Assembly: GCA_019448385.1 (NCBI GenBank)
Contig: JAGTXO010000073.1
Coordinates: 1 to 64,000, forward strand
Direction: 5' to 3'
From: Diacronema lutheri
Taxonomy: Eukaryota > Haptophyta > Pavlovophyceae > Pavlovales > Pavlovaceae
DNA: 64,000 bases
Positions 21,801 through 34,525 of the stretch are shown here, in pieces (position 1 is the stretch's first letter; each line of letters begins with the position of its first letter). The translations under genes were made by a program, and so were the position numbers. The notes beneath the pieces were generated by a model. The model ran no database searches. It had not been told where the DNA came from and saw nothing but the letters and a program-made list of their open reading frames with translations.

Positions 21801-24093
21801 CGCCGCGCAGGCGGCCGCGTCGCGCGCGCTCGGCGCGCTCTTCGTGCTCGTCGACGCGGCCGACGCGGCGGGCGACAGCGACGCCGCGCTCGGCGCGCTC
21901 GCGGCCGCGGTCGACGCGACGGAGCTGCGCCCGCCGCCGGCCTTTTGGCGCGCGGGCCGCGCCGCGGCGTACGCACCGCGTCCGCCGCCCCTCGACTCGG
22001 CGCGGCCGCGCTACAACCGGCGCGCGCGCGCACCTAGCCCTCCCGTCGCGGCCGCGCGGCGCAATCTCGCGCGCGCGGTGCGCGAGCTCACGCGCGCCGC
22101 GCGCGCTGAGCGCGAGCGCGCGCCGGCGCCGCGCGGCGCGCGCGGCGGCGTGCTCCACGCGCTGCGCGCGTCGCTCCCCGTGCACGCGCGTGCCGCGCTC
22201 GGCACGGACGCGGAGCTGCGCGCGGACATCGCCGCGTTCGCGCGCGCGCGCCGCGAGCTGCACAGCCTCACCGACGCCGAGGTGGCGGCGCTCGCGCGCC
22301 CGGACGGGCCGCCGCTGCCCGTGCGGCTCGCGTGCACGGCGGTCGCGCGCGCGCGCGGCGTGACCGTGCTGCTCGACATCGTGCCGCGCGGCGGCGGCGC
22401 GCCCGAGCGGCTCGTGTGCCGCGCCCGTCGCCGCGGCGCCGCCACGCGCACGCCACGGCCGACAGCCGCCGTTATCGCGCGCGCGCCTTGCATAGCGGCG
22501 CGCGTTGGCCACACTGAGCCGGCGCGCGCGTGCGCGGGCGGATCGATCGGGGTCGCGCGCCTCCGTTCAGCGCGCCGCCGCTCTTGGCGTGGGGCGCGGC
22601 TCGACGTGCACACCCGCGAGCGGCTGGCCACACCGGTGCCAGGCCACGTCGTGGCCTGCGCCGCCACCTCGGCCATCGGCGCGTGCGTCGCTCGCGCGCG
22701 GCTTGGGCTTGCACGGCTGGCGCGCGCGTGGCCCTGCGCCTCCGCTCCACTGGCCGCTGCTGCTGTCGCCTTCGCGCCTGCCGCCGACGGTGTTTTCTGC
22801 GCCCCGCTGGGCGCTCCTGCATCCGCCTTCGCGCCTGCCGCCGACGGTGTTTTCCCCGCCGCACTAGCCGCTGCTGCATCCGCCTTCGCGCCTGCCGCCG
22901 ATTTTCCCGCCCCACTAGTTGCTCCTGCATTCGCCTCCGCGCCTGCCACCGACGGCGTTTTCCCCGCCCCACTAGCCGCTGCCGCTGCCGCGTCCGCGCC
23001 TGCCGCCGCGGGCGCGTCTTCCGCCCCACCAGCCATCGCCGCCGCGCCCGCCGCCAACGCGCGCACCGCCAACGTGCCCGTTGCCAACGAGGCTACCGCC
23101 ACCGAACCAGCCGCCCTTGAGCTTCCCCTCCAACCCGCCAACTCGGCGCTGCTTGCGTGGGCGGGCGACGCGGCTGCGCGCCGGCTGGCCGCCGCCGCTG
23201 CGAGCGCCGGCCTCCCGCAGGCAGAGGTGGAGCGCATCGCCAGCGGCGACATGCTCGCCTCAACCGTCGACGCGTGCTGCGAGGTCGTGCTGCGCGTGCA
23301 CGGGCAGGCCGGCGGCGGGCATGTCTGCCACGTGCCGCTCGCCGCGCAACCCGCGGTGTTTCAGGACGACGCCGAGCGCGCCGCGCTGCTGCACCGCCTG
23401 CGCAGCGAGGCGACAACGCAGGCTGTCATCGGCGTGTGGAGCCCGTCGGACGAGCGCGGCGGCGCGGGCGGTGACGACGGCGCGCAGCTCGCCTCCGGCC
23501 ATTTCACCGCGTTGCGCCTTGTGCGCGTCGCGCGCGCGGGCGAGCATCGCTACGACGCGGTGCTCGTCGACACGCTCGCGTCGCCCTGCAGGCAGGCGCT
23601 CATGCTCGCCAAGGCGATAACTGCCACGCTGCACGCGGCGGGTCTCGACATTTCGCGCGTGCGCCGCGCGCTGCTGCTCAACGAGGCGGCGCAGCGTGGC
23701 GCGACGTGCGGCCTCGCGATAGTGGGCGCGCTCAACGACGCGCTCGCCGCGGCGGGCTGCTCGTCCGCGCCGCGCACGTTCAGCGTGGCGGACATGTACG
23801 CTGTCGGCGAGCGCCTCCGCGTCGCGCTGACCGGCGCGGCCAGCGATCGTGCGCCGGGCGGCGTCTGCGCGGTCACGAGCGCGGTGCGTGGCGGGGGCAG
23901 CCCCGATCGCGCCGAAACGCCGCCGCAGACGCGCGGCGCCAAGGCCGCCGCTGGCGTCACCGCCGCCGCCACCGCCGCCGCCACGCCGCCGCCGCCCGCG
24001 CTGGGCGCCGCCGCCGCCGCCACCGCCGCCGCCGCCGCTGCTGCCGCCGCCGTGGCCGCGCCGCCACCGCCGCCACCGCCGCCGCCGGCCGGC

Positions 24094-24170
<77 letters not shown>

Positions 24171-27100
24171 GCGCACGTTCTTGAAGCTCGCGCCCAGGGC
24201 GCGCGCGGCCGCCTCGGCGCGTGAGGCGTTGCGCGCCGCGTGTGCGCGCGCGGACGCGGCGGCGTCGTCACACGCGTCGGCGCCGCACGCGCCCGCCGGT
24301 GCGCGCCGCCGGCGGCGCGCGGGCGCAGGCGAGCTGGCGCTCGCGGCTGCGCGCGCGCTCGCCTCGACGGAGCACGGCGATTTGACGGACGACGCGCTCG
24401 AGGCCGCCGTCGAGCAGGAGCTGGGCGACGAGCGCGGCCAACTGCTGCTGTGCACGCGGGGCGCAGCGGCGCAAAGGCCCGCGCTTTGCCGGCTCCTGAA
24501 GCACGCGTGCGCGTCGGCGCGCGCGGCGAAGCGCGCGCAATTCACGGTGTTCGTCGTGCGCGCGGCCACGCGCGGCGAGCGGGGGGGCGCCGCCGCGAGG
24601 CGCGTGGACTCGGTGGTCGAGCTGTCGTGCGCGCTGCACGAGAAGGCGGGCGCGCTCGGCGGCCTCCAGCGCGTCTGTGTGCGTGGCTTTGCCCTCGAGC
24701 GCCGCCGGACACTCGACGCTGGCGCCGAGGCCGGCGCGTCCGCCATCGGCCAGGACGAGCAGGTCGAGGCAGAGGCGGGCGAGGCGTGCGTCGCCGGCGT
24801 GACGATGGCCAAGCAGCTGCGTCAGTTTGCCGAGCAAGCTGCCCGCGACGACGTGCTCTTCCACGTCGCCGTGTCCGAGGCCGACGCCCACGCCCGGCTG
24901 GCGCGCGTTGCGGGTGACGATGTCGGCGCGTACAGCGTCGTGCTCGCAGTCGCCGGGCTCGTCTGGCTGGCCAAGGCCGACGAGGTTGCGCCGGCGGCCG
25001 CCCAGCCCGCCGCCGTGCCGCCCGCCGCCCCGCCTGCTGCCGCCACGTCCGCCGACGCCGAGCGCGACGCCTCGCCTTCCGACCGCCTGCGCGCGCTGAC
25101 GCTCGCCGTGCGAGTCGCGCTCGCGCGCGGCGTGCTGCGCCACCTCCTCGCCGACGCGTCGCCGGGCGCGTCCGCGACCGCTGGCGGTAGTTGCGCGACG
25201 CCCGTCGAGGCGGCCGCGTCCGACGCCGCGCCGCCCGCCACGGGCGTCGTGACGAGTGGCGTTGCGGCGGGCGCTGTGGCGGCCGCACCGGCTGCTGCGG
25301 GCGGTGCGATGGCGGGTGCATCGCCCATCACGCGGCCGGCGAAGCGCGCGCGGCGCACGCTCACCGCCGCTCCAGCCGCCTCGGCCGTTGCGGCCGCTGG
25401 AGGCGCACGCGCGGGCGCACGCGGCGCGGCCGGCGCGCCTCGCGCGCGCGCCGCGCGCGCGCCGGCCGAGTACGTCTGGCTTGCCATCGCGCGCCGGATG
25501 CTGGCGGCGCGACACGCGGCGGCCGCGGGCGGCGACTTTGTCGCGTCGTGCGTCGCCGCGATGCAGGCCGAGTACGGCGACGGCTGTGCCGTCGTCGTCG
25601 GCGACGCGCCTGATGACGCCTTGGTCGAGGCTGCGGCGGCGGCGCTGCTCGAGGGCAAGCACGCGGCGGTGAGCCTCGGCTGCGTCGACCGGCCGGCGGT
25701 GCTCGTCGTGCAGCGCGCCGTGGACGCGCCCACGTCGCGCGTGCACGGGTGGTGCGCGCACGCGGCGGGCGCCGCCGAGTTTGACGAGGGCGCCGCGCGC
25801 GACGTGTTCAACGCGGTCGTCGAGCGCGCGTGGGCGCTGCGTCCGGACCCGGCCGACGGCAGCCCGCCGCCCACGCGCACGTGGGAGGTCGAGCAAATCG
25901 CTGACGACGCGCCCGACCAGGCGGGCGTGGCCGCGCTGCGCGTGCTCTACGCGCTCGTCGCGGCGCACGGCCGCTACCGCTCGGCCGCCGCGCTCTTTGG
26001 CGCGATCGCGCAGCTGCACGCGCCCGACGCCGCCGGCGCGCGCGCGGAGGTCGTCGCGGCGGCGTGCGCGGTGCCGCCCGGCGCGCGGCCGGGCGCCGCG
26101 CCGGCGGCCGCGCGGGACGACGCGAGGGAGCGCGCATGGGAGGGCGCTCAGATCGCCGCGCTCGCCGTCGGCGCGGACGCTGCGCGCAGGCGTGTCGCGC
26201 CCGTGCGCGCGCTCGTCGACGCGCTCGGCACGCCGCCGACCTCGGCGATCACGGGCGGGCCGGCGGTCCGGCTCGCGGGCGCGGGCGACGGCGGCCACGG
26301 TGCACGGTGGGTGGGCGGGCAGGCGGCGACGCCCGCCGAGCAGCTGCCGAGGGAGCTGCTGCGCGCCTACCACGAGGCGGTGCTGTGCGTCACGCCCGGC
26401 AGCCTCCAGCTCGGCCCGGCGGCGCTCGACGCGGTCACGCGGCCGCGCGAAAACGACACGCTGGAAGGCCTCCTCGCGCGCGTCAGCTGGCAGTGCGGCG
26501 CGAGGGCGAGCACGTGCGCCATGCTCGCCACGTTTTCCGAGCAGGCGGGCACCGGCTCGCGCGTCGCGCTCAAGGCCCTCCGCACGAGCTCCGACCTGGC
26601 CGGGCTGACGGCGGCTGCGGTCGGGCAGCAGGCGCCGCAGACGCCGCCGCCGCCGCTTCTCGTGATGCTCGGCCGCTGCCCCAGCCCGCTCGTCGGCGGC
26701 GGCCTCTTCCCGCCCGACCGCGCGACGGGCGAGCCGGCGGTGCACGCGGCGACGTCCGAGCTCGCCGTCGAGCTGCTGCGCGACGCGCGCGCGCTGGCCG
26801 GCACGGACGGGCGGCTCGTCGTGCTGTGCCTCGAGGCGTCCAACCCGCTCTGGTTCTGCCCCAAGGTGCGCGAGCTCGAGCTGCCGCGGACGCGGTCGGA
26901 CGGCGTGCGCGCGTCCGGCTGCACCTGCCCTGCGACGTGCAGCGATGCGCGCGGCGCGGCGGGTGGCGCTGCCCGCGGCGCATCGACGCGGCCGGCGGCG
27001 CGCGCGATCAACAAGGCGGTGCTCGACCACTTCGTCGCGCTTTTCGGCCGCGAGGGCTTCGCGACCTTTGAGTTTGCGGGCGGCGGCGAGGCGAGCTGGC

Positions 27101-30100
27101 TGTGCGACAGCGCGGCCGGCACGACGACCGTCGCGGCGTGCGCGTCGCTGCCGCCGCGCATGGGCGATGGGCAGCTGGCCATCCGGCGGCACACGCTCGG
27201 CACGGGCGCCGACGCGCCGGCGCACGCCGTCGTCTCGCTCCGCGTCGCGCACGTGAGCCACGCCATCCGCCGCGCGGCGGACGACGGCGGCGCGCGCGCC
27301 GAGCGGATGGCGCGCGCCGCGCGCGCGTTCTGCGATGTGGCGGCCGCGCTGCGCGTCGACGCGATCCTGGCGGAGGTGCCCGAGGACCGCCCGACGGGCA
27401 CGCCCTTCCTTGGCGGGCTGCTCAAATGTTGGGACAAACGCAACGGGAGCTGGACGGCGCCAGCCACGCTCGCGCTCGGAGACGTGCGCGAGGTGGCCAA
27501 GCGGACGGCCGACGCAGCGGCCGGCCGAGCGGACGAGGTCCCTGCGGCTGGCCGTCCGCAGGTCGCGGCGCGCGCGTGCGCTGGCGCGATTGGCGGCGGC
27601 GCGGGCGCGGCGGGCGCCTCGGACGCTGCGCCGCGTGCACTGGCGGGCGCGTCGGGTGCGCGCACGGACGGCGGCCCTGCCGACGCACCGCGCCAGCTGG
27701 AGAGCCGCTACGGCGAGGCGAGCAAGCTCGACCTACCCCAAGATTCCACTACGGGCCGCGTCCTCGACGCTCGCGAGGCCCAGGACCGCGCGCGCGTGCC
27801 TGCTGCGCCCGACGGCACAGCGCTGCGCCGCGTGCTCGACGCCGTCGGCGCGGGCGCGCCCGCGCAGCGCAGCCCGCGCTGGCACGACGAGCGATGGGAG
27901 GAGGTCACGGGCAGCAAGGTTGGCGACGTCGTGAACGACAACGCCGGCGTCGCGCACGAGACGCTCACCGACGAGTACGTGCACCGGCGGCGGCGCGAGG
28001 TGCGGACCAAGGCGACGACCGCGGGCATCCTCGGCGAGGCCGTCGCGCTGCGCAAGCTGGCGGCCGCGTACGGCATCACCGTCGTGTGCAACCTGCCGAT
28101 GGTGCGTGCGGACCCGCACGACAAGAGCGCGCCGTTCGCCTTCTCGCCGGACGGGCTCGCCATCCTCCCCGAAAACAACGAGCAGGTCCTCGTCGAGGTG
28201 AAGACGCTCACCAAGGCGGGCGCCACGGCGCACGAGGACGGGCCGCCGCAGCCGCACCGCGATCAGCTGCAGCTCGGCATGCACGTCCTCGGCGTGAGCA
28301 AAGCGCTCTACGTGCAGTACCTCAGGCACGAGGACCGGATCGTCGTGCACGTCGTGACGCGCGGCGCCGGCTGGCTTGCATTCGCGCAGCCGAGGGTGCA
28401 GGCCTTCTGGGCGCGCGTCGTCGAGCGGCGCGCGCGGCTCGAGCGCGCGCGCGCCGACCACCCGGCTGCGAGCCGGCGGCACCGGCGGCAGCAGACGCCG
28501 GCCGGGCCGCCGCTCGTGCTCGCGCTGGACGGGCGCATCCCCGCCGCGCGCGCCGCCGCGCTGCACGCCGTCGCGCACGGCACCGCGAGCGCGGCGGCGG
28601 TGACGGCGGCGGCGGCGACGGGCGACGCGACGGCGTTGCAAGACGCGATCGCGGCGCTGCGCGCGCCCGTCGGCAATGCGGCGATCGCCAGCGCAGCGCG
28701 TGCGGAGGGCGCGGCCGTCGAGCGGGCGATCGCGTACCTCGGGCAGCCGGCGGGCGACGCCGCCGCCCGCGGCACGGCCGAGGCGGCCGAGGAGGAGAGG
28801 ACGGTCGACGCCGACATCTGCGCGTTGCTGCACCAGCTCGGCGCGAGCGTGGCGCACGTGCACGTCGAGGACGCGGATTGCGTCACGCGTGAGCACTGGG
28901 GCGAGGCGGTGCTCGCTGCAGCGGACGACCCGTCGAGCGCCCCCGCCATTTCGAGCGTCATCGTCGCGCACATCGTGCGCCTCGCCGGCTTTGGCGTCGA
29001 GCTCCCGCAGTCGATTCGCGTCGCCCCCAGCACGGCCGACTGGCACGAGGGCTGGCTCGACGTGCAGTGCGTGCTGCTGCGCACGCGCCGGCGCGGGCGG
29101 CGCGACGACGACTTTGTGGCCGTCGTCAGGCGCGGTGGGCGCTGGTTTGCGTGCGAGCCCGGCCGCGCGCGGCGGCTGCAGTGGCGGTCGGTCCTACGCC
29201 GCGCGCGCGGCGGCGTCGACGGGACCGGCGAGGAGGCGTTCGCGATCGTCTACGTGCGGCGCGGCGACGCGGCCGGCGACGCGGCTGGCGACGCGCAGGC
29301 CGCACGGGCGCGCGGCGGGCGCGCGCGCAGGCGCACGCGCGGCGGCACGCGCAAGCGCAAGCGCGGCGCCTCCGCCGGGCTCGAGGCGGCCGCGCCCGCC
29401 GGCGCGCCGGCTGCCGCGCCCGCCGGCGCGCCGGCGGGCGCTGCTCACCGCCCGCCCGCCATGCGCGCCACGGTCGCCGCGCGCACCACGCGCTCTGTGA
29501 CCGACGCGCTGCACTCGGCGCCTGCCGCCACGGTTGCACCTGTCTTCGACTGGCGCGCCGGCCGCCCGCCCCCCGCCGCTCGAGCCCGCCACCCGCGGCC
29601 GCGTGGGCGCGCGCCACCGGGCAAGGTCTGGGACAGCGTCTCGGGTGCGTGGGCGGACATGCCGACTGGTGCTGCCGTCGCCGCCGCGCCGCCGCCGCTG
29701 CCGCCCGCCGCCGCGCCGCCGCCCACCGCCGCGCCGCCGCCCGCCGCCGCGCCGCCGCCCGCCGTCGCGCCGCCGCCCGCCGCCGCGCCGCCGCCGCCGC
29801 CGCCACCGGCGGCGCTCAACCGCTGGCAGCACGTCGGCGCGGGCGGCAGCGCGGCGGGCCGGCGGCTCGCGGCCATCGCACGGCGGCAGCGCGGCGTGCG
29901 CGCGCCGCCGCCCACCGCGCGCTTCCTCGCCACGCTGCCGCCACCGCCACGCGACGGCCTCGCGCGCACGAGCAAGCAGGCGCGCGCGAGGCGCAACGCG
30001 GACGGACGGCCGGCGCACGCGCGCGCGGCCAACGCGCGCGCCTTCTACCGCGGCGTGGAGCTCGGCGTGCACGCGACGCGCGCCATCGTCGACGCGCGCC

Positions 30101-33100
30101 ACGCCGACCTGCCGCAGGCCGTCTTCGTGGCGGAGGCGCGGGCGATCGTCGCGCGCTCCGCCGGCGGCGGCGCGCTGCTCGCGCCGGACGACGTGCGCGA
30201 CCTGTGCGACGCGCAGACGGACGCCGATCGCGCTGCGATCTGGGCGTCGGTGGGCGCGCACGAGGCGACGCGCATCTTCGCGCTCGTCACGCGCAACGCG
30301 AGCTTGGCGGGCGCGGCGCTGCTCGTGCTGCACACGCCGGCGGGCGCGCCGGCGCGCGCGCTCGGGCTCGTGGCGACGCGCTCGCGCGCGCCGTCGACGG
30401 GCGCGCCGCGCGACGCGCACAGGGCGCTGGTGCAGCGGTTGGACGTGCTGATGGACGCGATCGCCGCGGCGCGAGGCGCGTCGCCGCTCGAGCTCGAACA
30501 CGCGCTCGCGCCCGAGCCGCAGAGCGCGTGCAACGCGCGTGCGGCCGCGCTGCTCTGCCTGCAGGCCGTCGCGGACGCGAGCGGCCGTCCCGCCGCTGAG
30601 GACGCGCTGGCCGCGCTCGACGACGCGCGCGGCATCGACCGGCACTGCCACGCCGTCCGGCAGCAGATCGAGGCGAAGCTCGCGTGGCGGCGCGCCGACG
30701 GCGCCGTCGGCGTTGACGGCGCCGACGGCGCGCCCGCGCTCGCGCCTGCCGCCGCACCGCCGGCGTGCGCGCCGGCGCACGCTGCCGGCGAGGCGGCGGT
30801 CGACCAGGCGATCGTCACGCGGGTGCGCGACGCGCTGCGCGCGTGGGCGACGACTGGCACCGCGCCCAGCGCGGCGGTGCTCGACGACGCCTGCGCCGCG
30901 TACACGGCGCGCGCACGCGCGCGCAAGGACGCGCGCACGGCGCTGGGCCCGACGCGCGCGGCCGAGCTGCTCGCCGCGGCCGCGCGCGGCGGAGCCGACG
31001 GGGCGGATGCCGCGCGCGCGCTGCTCGGCGGCACGCCGCGCCTGCTCGTCGTGCTCCTCTGCGTGCCCGTCGCCGCGCCGTCCGGCGAGCCGCCGCGCCC
31101 GGTCGGGCTGCTCGTCGCCGACCGGCCGACGGACGACTCGCGCCCGGCCGCGCTCGTGCGCTACGACTTTGCGCCGCTCGACGCGGACGTGGCCGTCGCG
31201 GTCGGCGCGCATGCCGTCGCGCTGGCCAGTGCGATCTGGCCGCTGCTCGCGGCCGAGGGGGAGCCGCGGCCATCGCCCGTCGTGCGCTCGCAGCCGCGCG
31301 GCGGCGACGATGGCGCGTGTGCGCTCGCAACGTTCGCGTGCCTCGACGCGCTGATGACCGCCAGCGTCGGCGCGCACGGCCTCGCGGGCGGCGCGGGCAT
31401 GCTGCCCGCGCTGGTCGCGCGAGGCGCCGCGGCCGCCCAGCGCGAGCGGCAGCTGCGCGCGGCCGCCGAGAGGCTGGGCGGCACGGTCGCTGGGTGGCCG
31501 GACACGGGCGCGAGCGCGGCGGGCGCGAGCGTCGACGAGGAGGCGCGCACGTACGAGGTCGAGGCGGTCGTCGACGAGCGCCGCAAGGCGGGCAAGAAGG
31601 TGACGTTCCAGTTCCGGATCAGGTGGCGGGGCTACGACGAGAGCGCCGACACGTGGGAGCCTGAGGCCAACGTGAGCAGCGACCTCGTCGCCCAGTTCCG
31701 CAAGACGCGCGACGAGGAGAAGCGGCGCGCGGGCGGATCGGGCAGCGGCAGCGGCGGCGCGGGCGCGGCGTCGGCATTGGCGTCGGCGCCGCTTCGCGCG
31801 CACGGCGAGTCGGGCGCCGCGGGCAAGCGCGCCGCGGCGGGTGCCGCCGCGAGCGCGCGCGACGCCGCGGGCGCGCGCGCGCCGAGCGTTCCCCGCGCGC
31901 GCGGCGTCGAGCGCGCGCGCGTGGACGAGCCCGCTGCGCCGAGCGCGCGCGCCGCCGGCGGCGCGACGGCGCGCACGCGCGGCAGCGTGCTCCCGGGCTT
32001 CGTGGTCAAGCGCTCGACGCTCAACGCGGGGCCGCAGGCGGTGACGGCGCAGCCCGGTGCGCGGAAGGAGCTGCGGCGCATCGCGGCGGCCGTGCACAGG
32101 CTCACGACACAGGCGTACCGCGTCATCAACAAGGTGGTGCGCGACGAGGCTGCGGTGGCGAGCGCGCAGGCCGTCGGCGCGGCGTCGGGCGGCCCGTCGA
32201 CCAGCGTGCACACGTCGACCACGATGGACAAGGGATCCGTCCGTGCGATCTTCTCGGCCATCGGCTGGCACAAGGACGAGAGCACGTACGGTGCAGCGCC
32301 GCGAGGCAAGCCCGCCGAGCAAGCCGCCGCGCAGACCAAGGCGGCGACGGCGCGCGCCGTCGGCGAGATGGCCGAGGGCGTCCAGCCCGTCTGCGCGGTG
32401 GGCCTCACGGAGATCATCGAGGCGGAGGCGACGCAGGTGTCCACCGCGTGCCTGATGCACCCATCGCGCGTCGTGAACGGGCTGCTCCGCGACGTCGTCC
32501 GCGCGGCAGTCGAGCGCGACGAGGCGCTCGTCGCGCTGCCCGAGATGCAGCGAAACGCGCGCGTGCGCGAGCTGTGCGAGCGGCTGCTGCGCGGCGACGT
32601 GGAGGGCGCGCGCGTCGGCTGCCCCGCCGCGCTCGACCGCCACCTGCCCGACATGGTCCTCCACAAGATCGACTACAAGTGCACGCCCACGAAAAGGTGG
32701 AACTACGACCGGCACACGACGCGCTACTTCCTCGTGCAGATCCGCACCCTGCAGCACGTGGCCGAGGGGCAGGCGCTGCTCTGCCGGCTCGCGCACATCC
32801 ACACGCAGCTGACCGGACGGCCGCCGCGGTACAATGTGGCGCCGCTGCGCACGCACAATGTGCGCGCGAGGCGTGGCTGCCGCTGCCGCCGCCGAGCGCC
32901 CAAGCGCGCGCGCCGCCGCCGTGCGCGCCGCCCCGCGGCCAGGTTGGTCACGCGCCCGCGCGCTCGCGCGCCGCGCGCTGCGCGCAGGTGCCGCGCAACG
33001 TGCGCCTCGCCGCGAGCGCCATCTGGGTGACGCTTTCGGATGACGAGCGCAAGGAGCTGCGCGCGCGGCTCAAGGCGCTGGACCTGCGCGACCACGATGG

Positions 33101-34492
33101 CGAGCCGATCAAGTGGACAGGCACAAACGGCAACACCCCGCCGATGTCGGACGTGCGCGTCAGGTACGCGGTCTTTGCGACGCGCTTCGACATCTCCAAC
33201 CGCGTCTTCGACTACGCCGGGCGCGAGCGGCCGCCGGCCGATCTGCCGTGGCACGCGCGGCGCTCGTGGGTTGGCCTCGCGCCGCTGCCGCGCGTGCCGC
33301 TCCCGGGCCGGCAGCCCGTCAAGTCGGTGGTGACAGATGGCGTCGCCGTGCACGCCGTCGGGACCGTCCTCGTGCCGAAGGCGCAGGCGCCGGCCGGCGG
33401 CTCGGGCGTCCTGCACCGCTGGCGCCGGCCGGACGGGCGCATCGCCGTCGCGCTCGGCTCCGAGCTGCGGCGGGCGATCGACGTCGAGGCGGCGGTCGTC
33501 GTCGCGGCCGACCCGAACATGGGCAACATCACCACCTACTCTGCGCACGTCGGGCGGGCGGCCGTCTGGCGGCAGTTCACGCAGCGCGCGCGCGCGCGCG
33601 CCGCGGGCTTTGCGCGCGAGACGGCCAAGACCAACGCGGCGCGGCGGCGCGTGCGCAAGGACGGGCGCGGCGAGGAGTTCAGCGTGGAGGCGGACGAGGC
33701 GCGGCTTGGCGAGGCGCACAGCGCCAAGGTGCTCGACGCGGGCAAATACATCGCCTTCCACCGCGAGAGCGCGCGGGTGCGCGAGCGCGCCGCCGAGCAC
33801 GTGTACGACGCGCCGGCGCGCCGGAAGGAGCGCTGGCGGCGCGACAGCGGCGGGCGGTCCAACGCGGCGCGCGTCGCCGAGGCGCTCATCGCGGCGCACT
33901 GCGTCGACGGCGTGACGCGCGACCGGCTGCTCGTGTGCGTGGGCAAGTGGCTGCGCGACCACAAGGGCGCGCAGCCCAAGGGCGCGCCGCCCGCCTTCCA
34001 GGTGGGGCTGCTGCGCGAGCTGCGGCGGCGCGGCGTCGCGGCCGTCTTCGTGCCCGAGCCGTACACGTCGATGCACTGCTCGATGCCGCGGCTCGCCAAG
34101 GGCGGCAGGCTGCAGCGCTGCGGCGCGGAGCTCGCGCAGAACCCGCGCCTGCCCGTGGCAAAGGGCGGCACGCGCACGGTGCACGCGCTCGTCATCTGCC
34201 CGGCGTGCAACGGCGGCAAGAAGCCCGTGCACCGCGACTACAACGCCGCGCGCAACATCTTCTACGACGTGCACGACATGGCGGCGCACGCGGCCGGGCG
34301 CGACACCACGTCGACGCCTGAGCGCTTTGCCCTCGTGCTCGCCTGGTGGGCGCGCGGCGAGGTGTGGGAGCGTGAGGAGCGCATGGTGCACGGCGAGGGC
34401 GACGACTGCGACGACGAGTGCGACGGCGACGACGAGGGCGACGACGAGGGCGACGACGACGACGACGACGATGGCAGCGGCGACGGCGGCGG

Positions 34493-34525
<33 letters not shown>

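Noticed and set aside
29194-32856. 1,220-codon open frame on the minus strand opposite the giant gene
   Set aside because: It is Arg/Ala-rich, motif-free and antisense to recognisable YqaJ-to-Fanzor coding sequence. High GC content leaves several frames open here.
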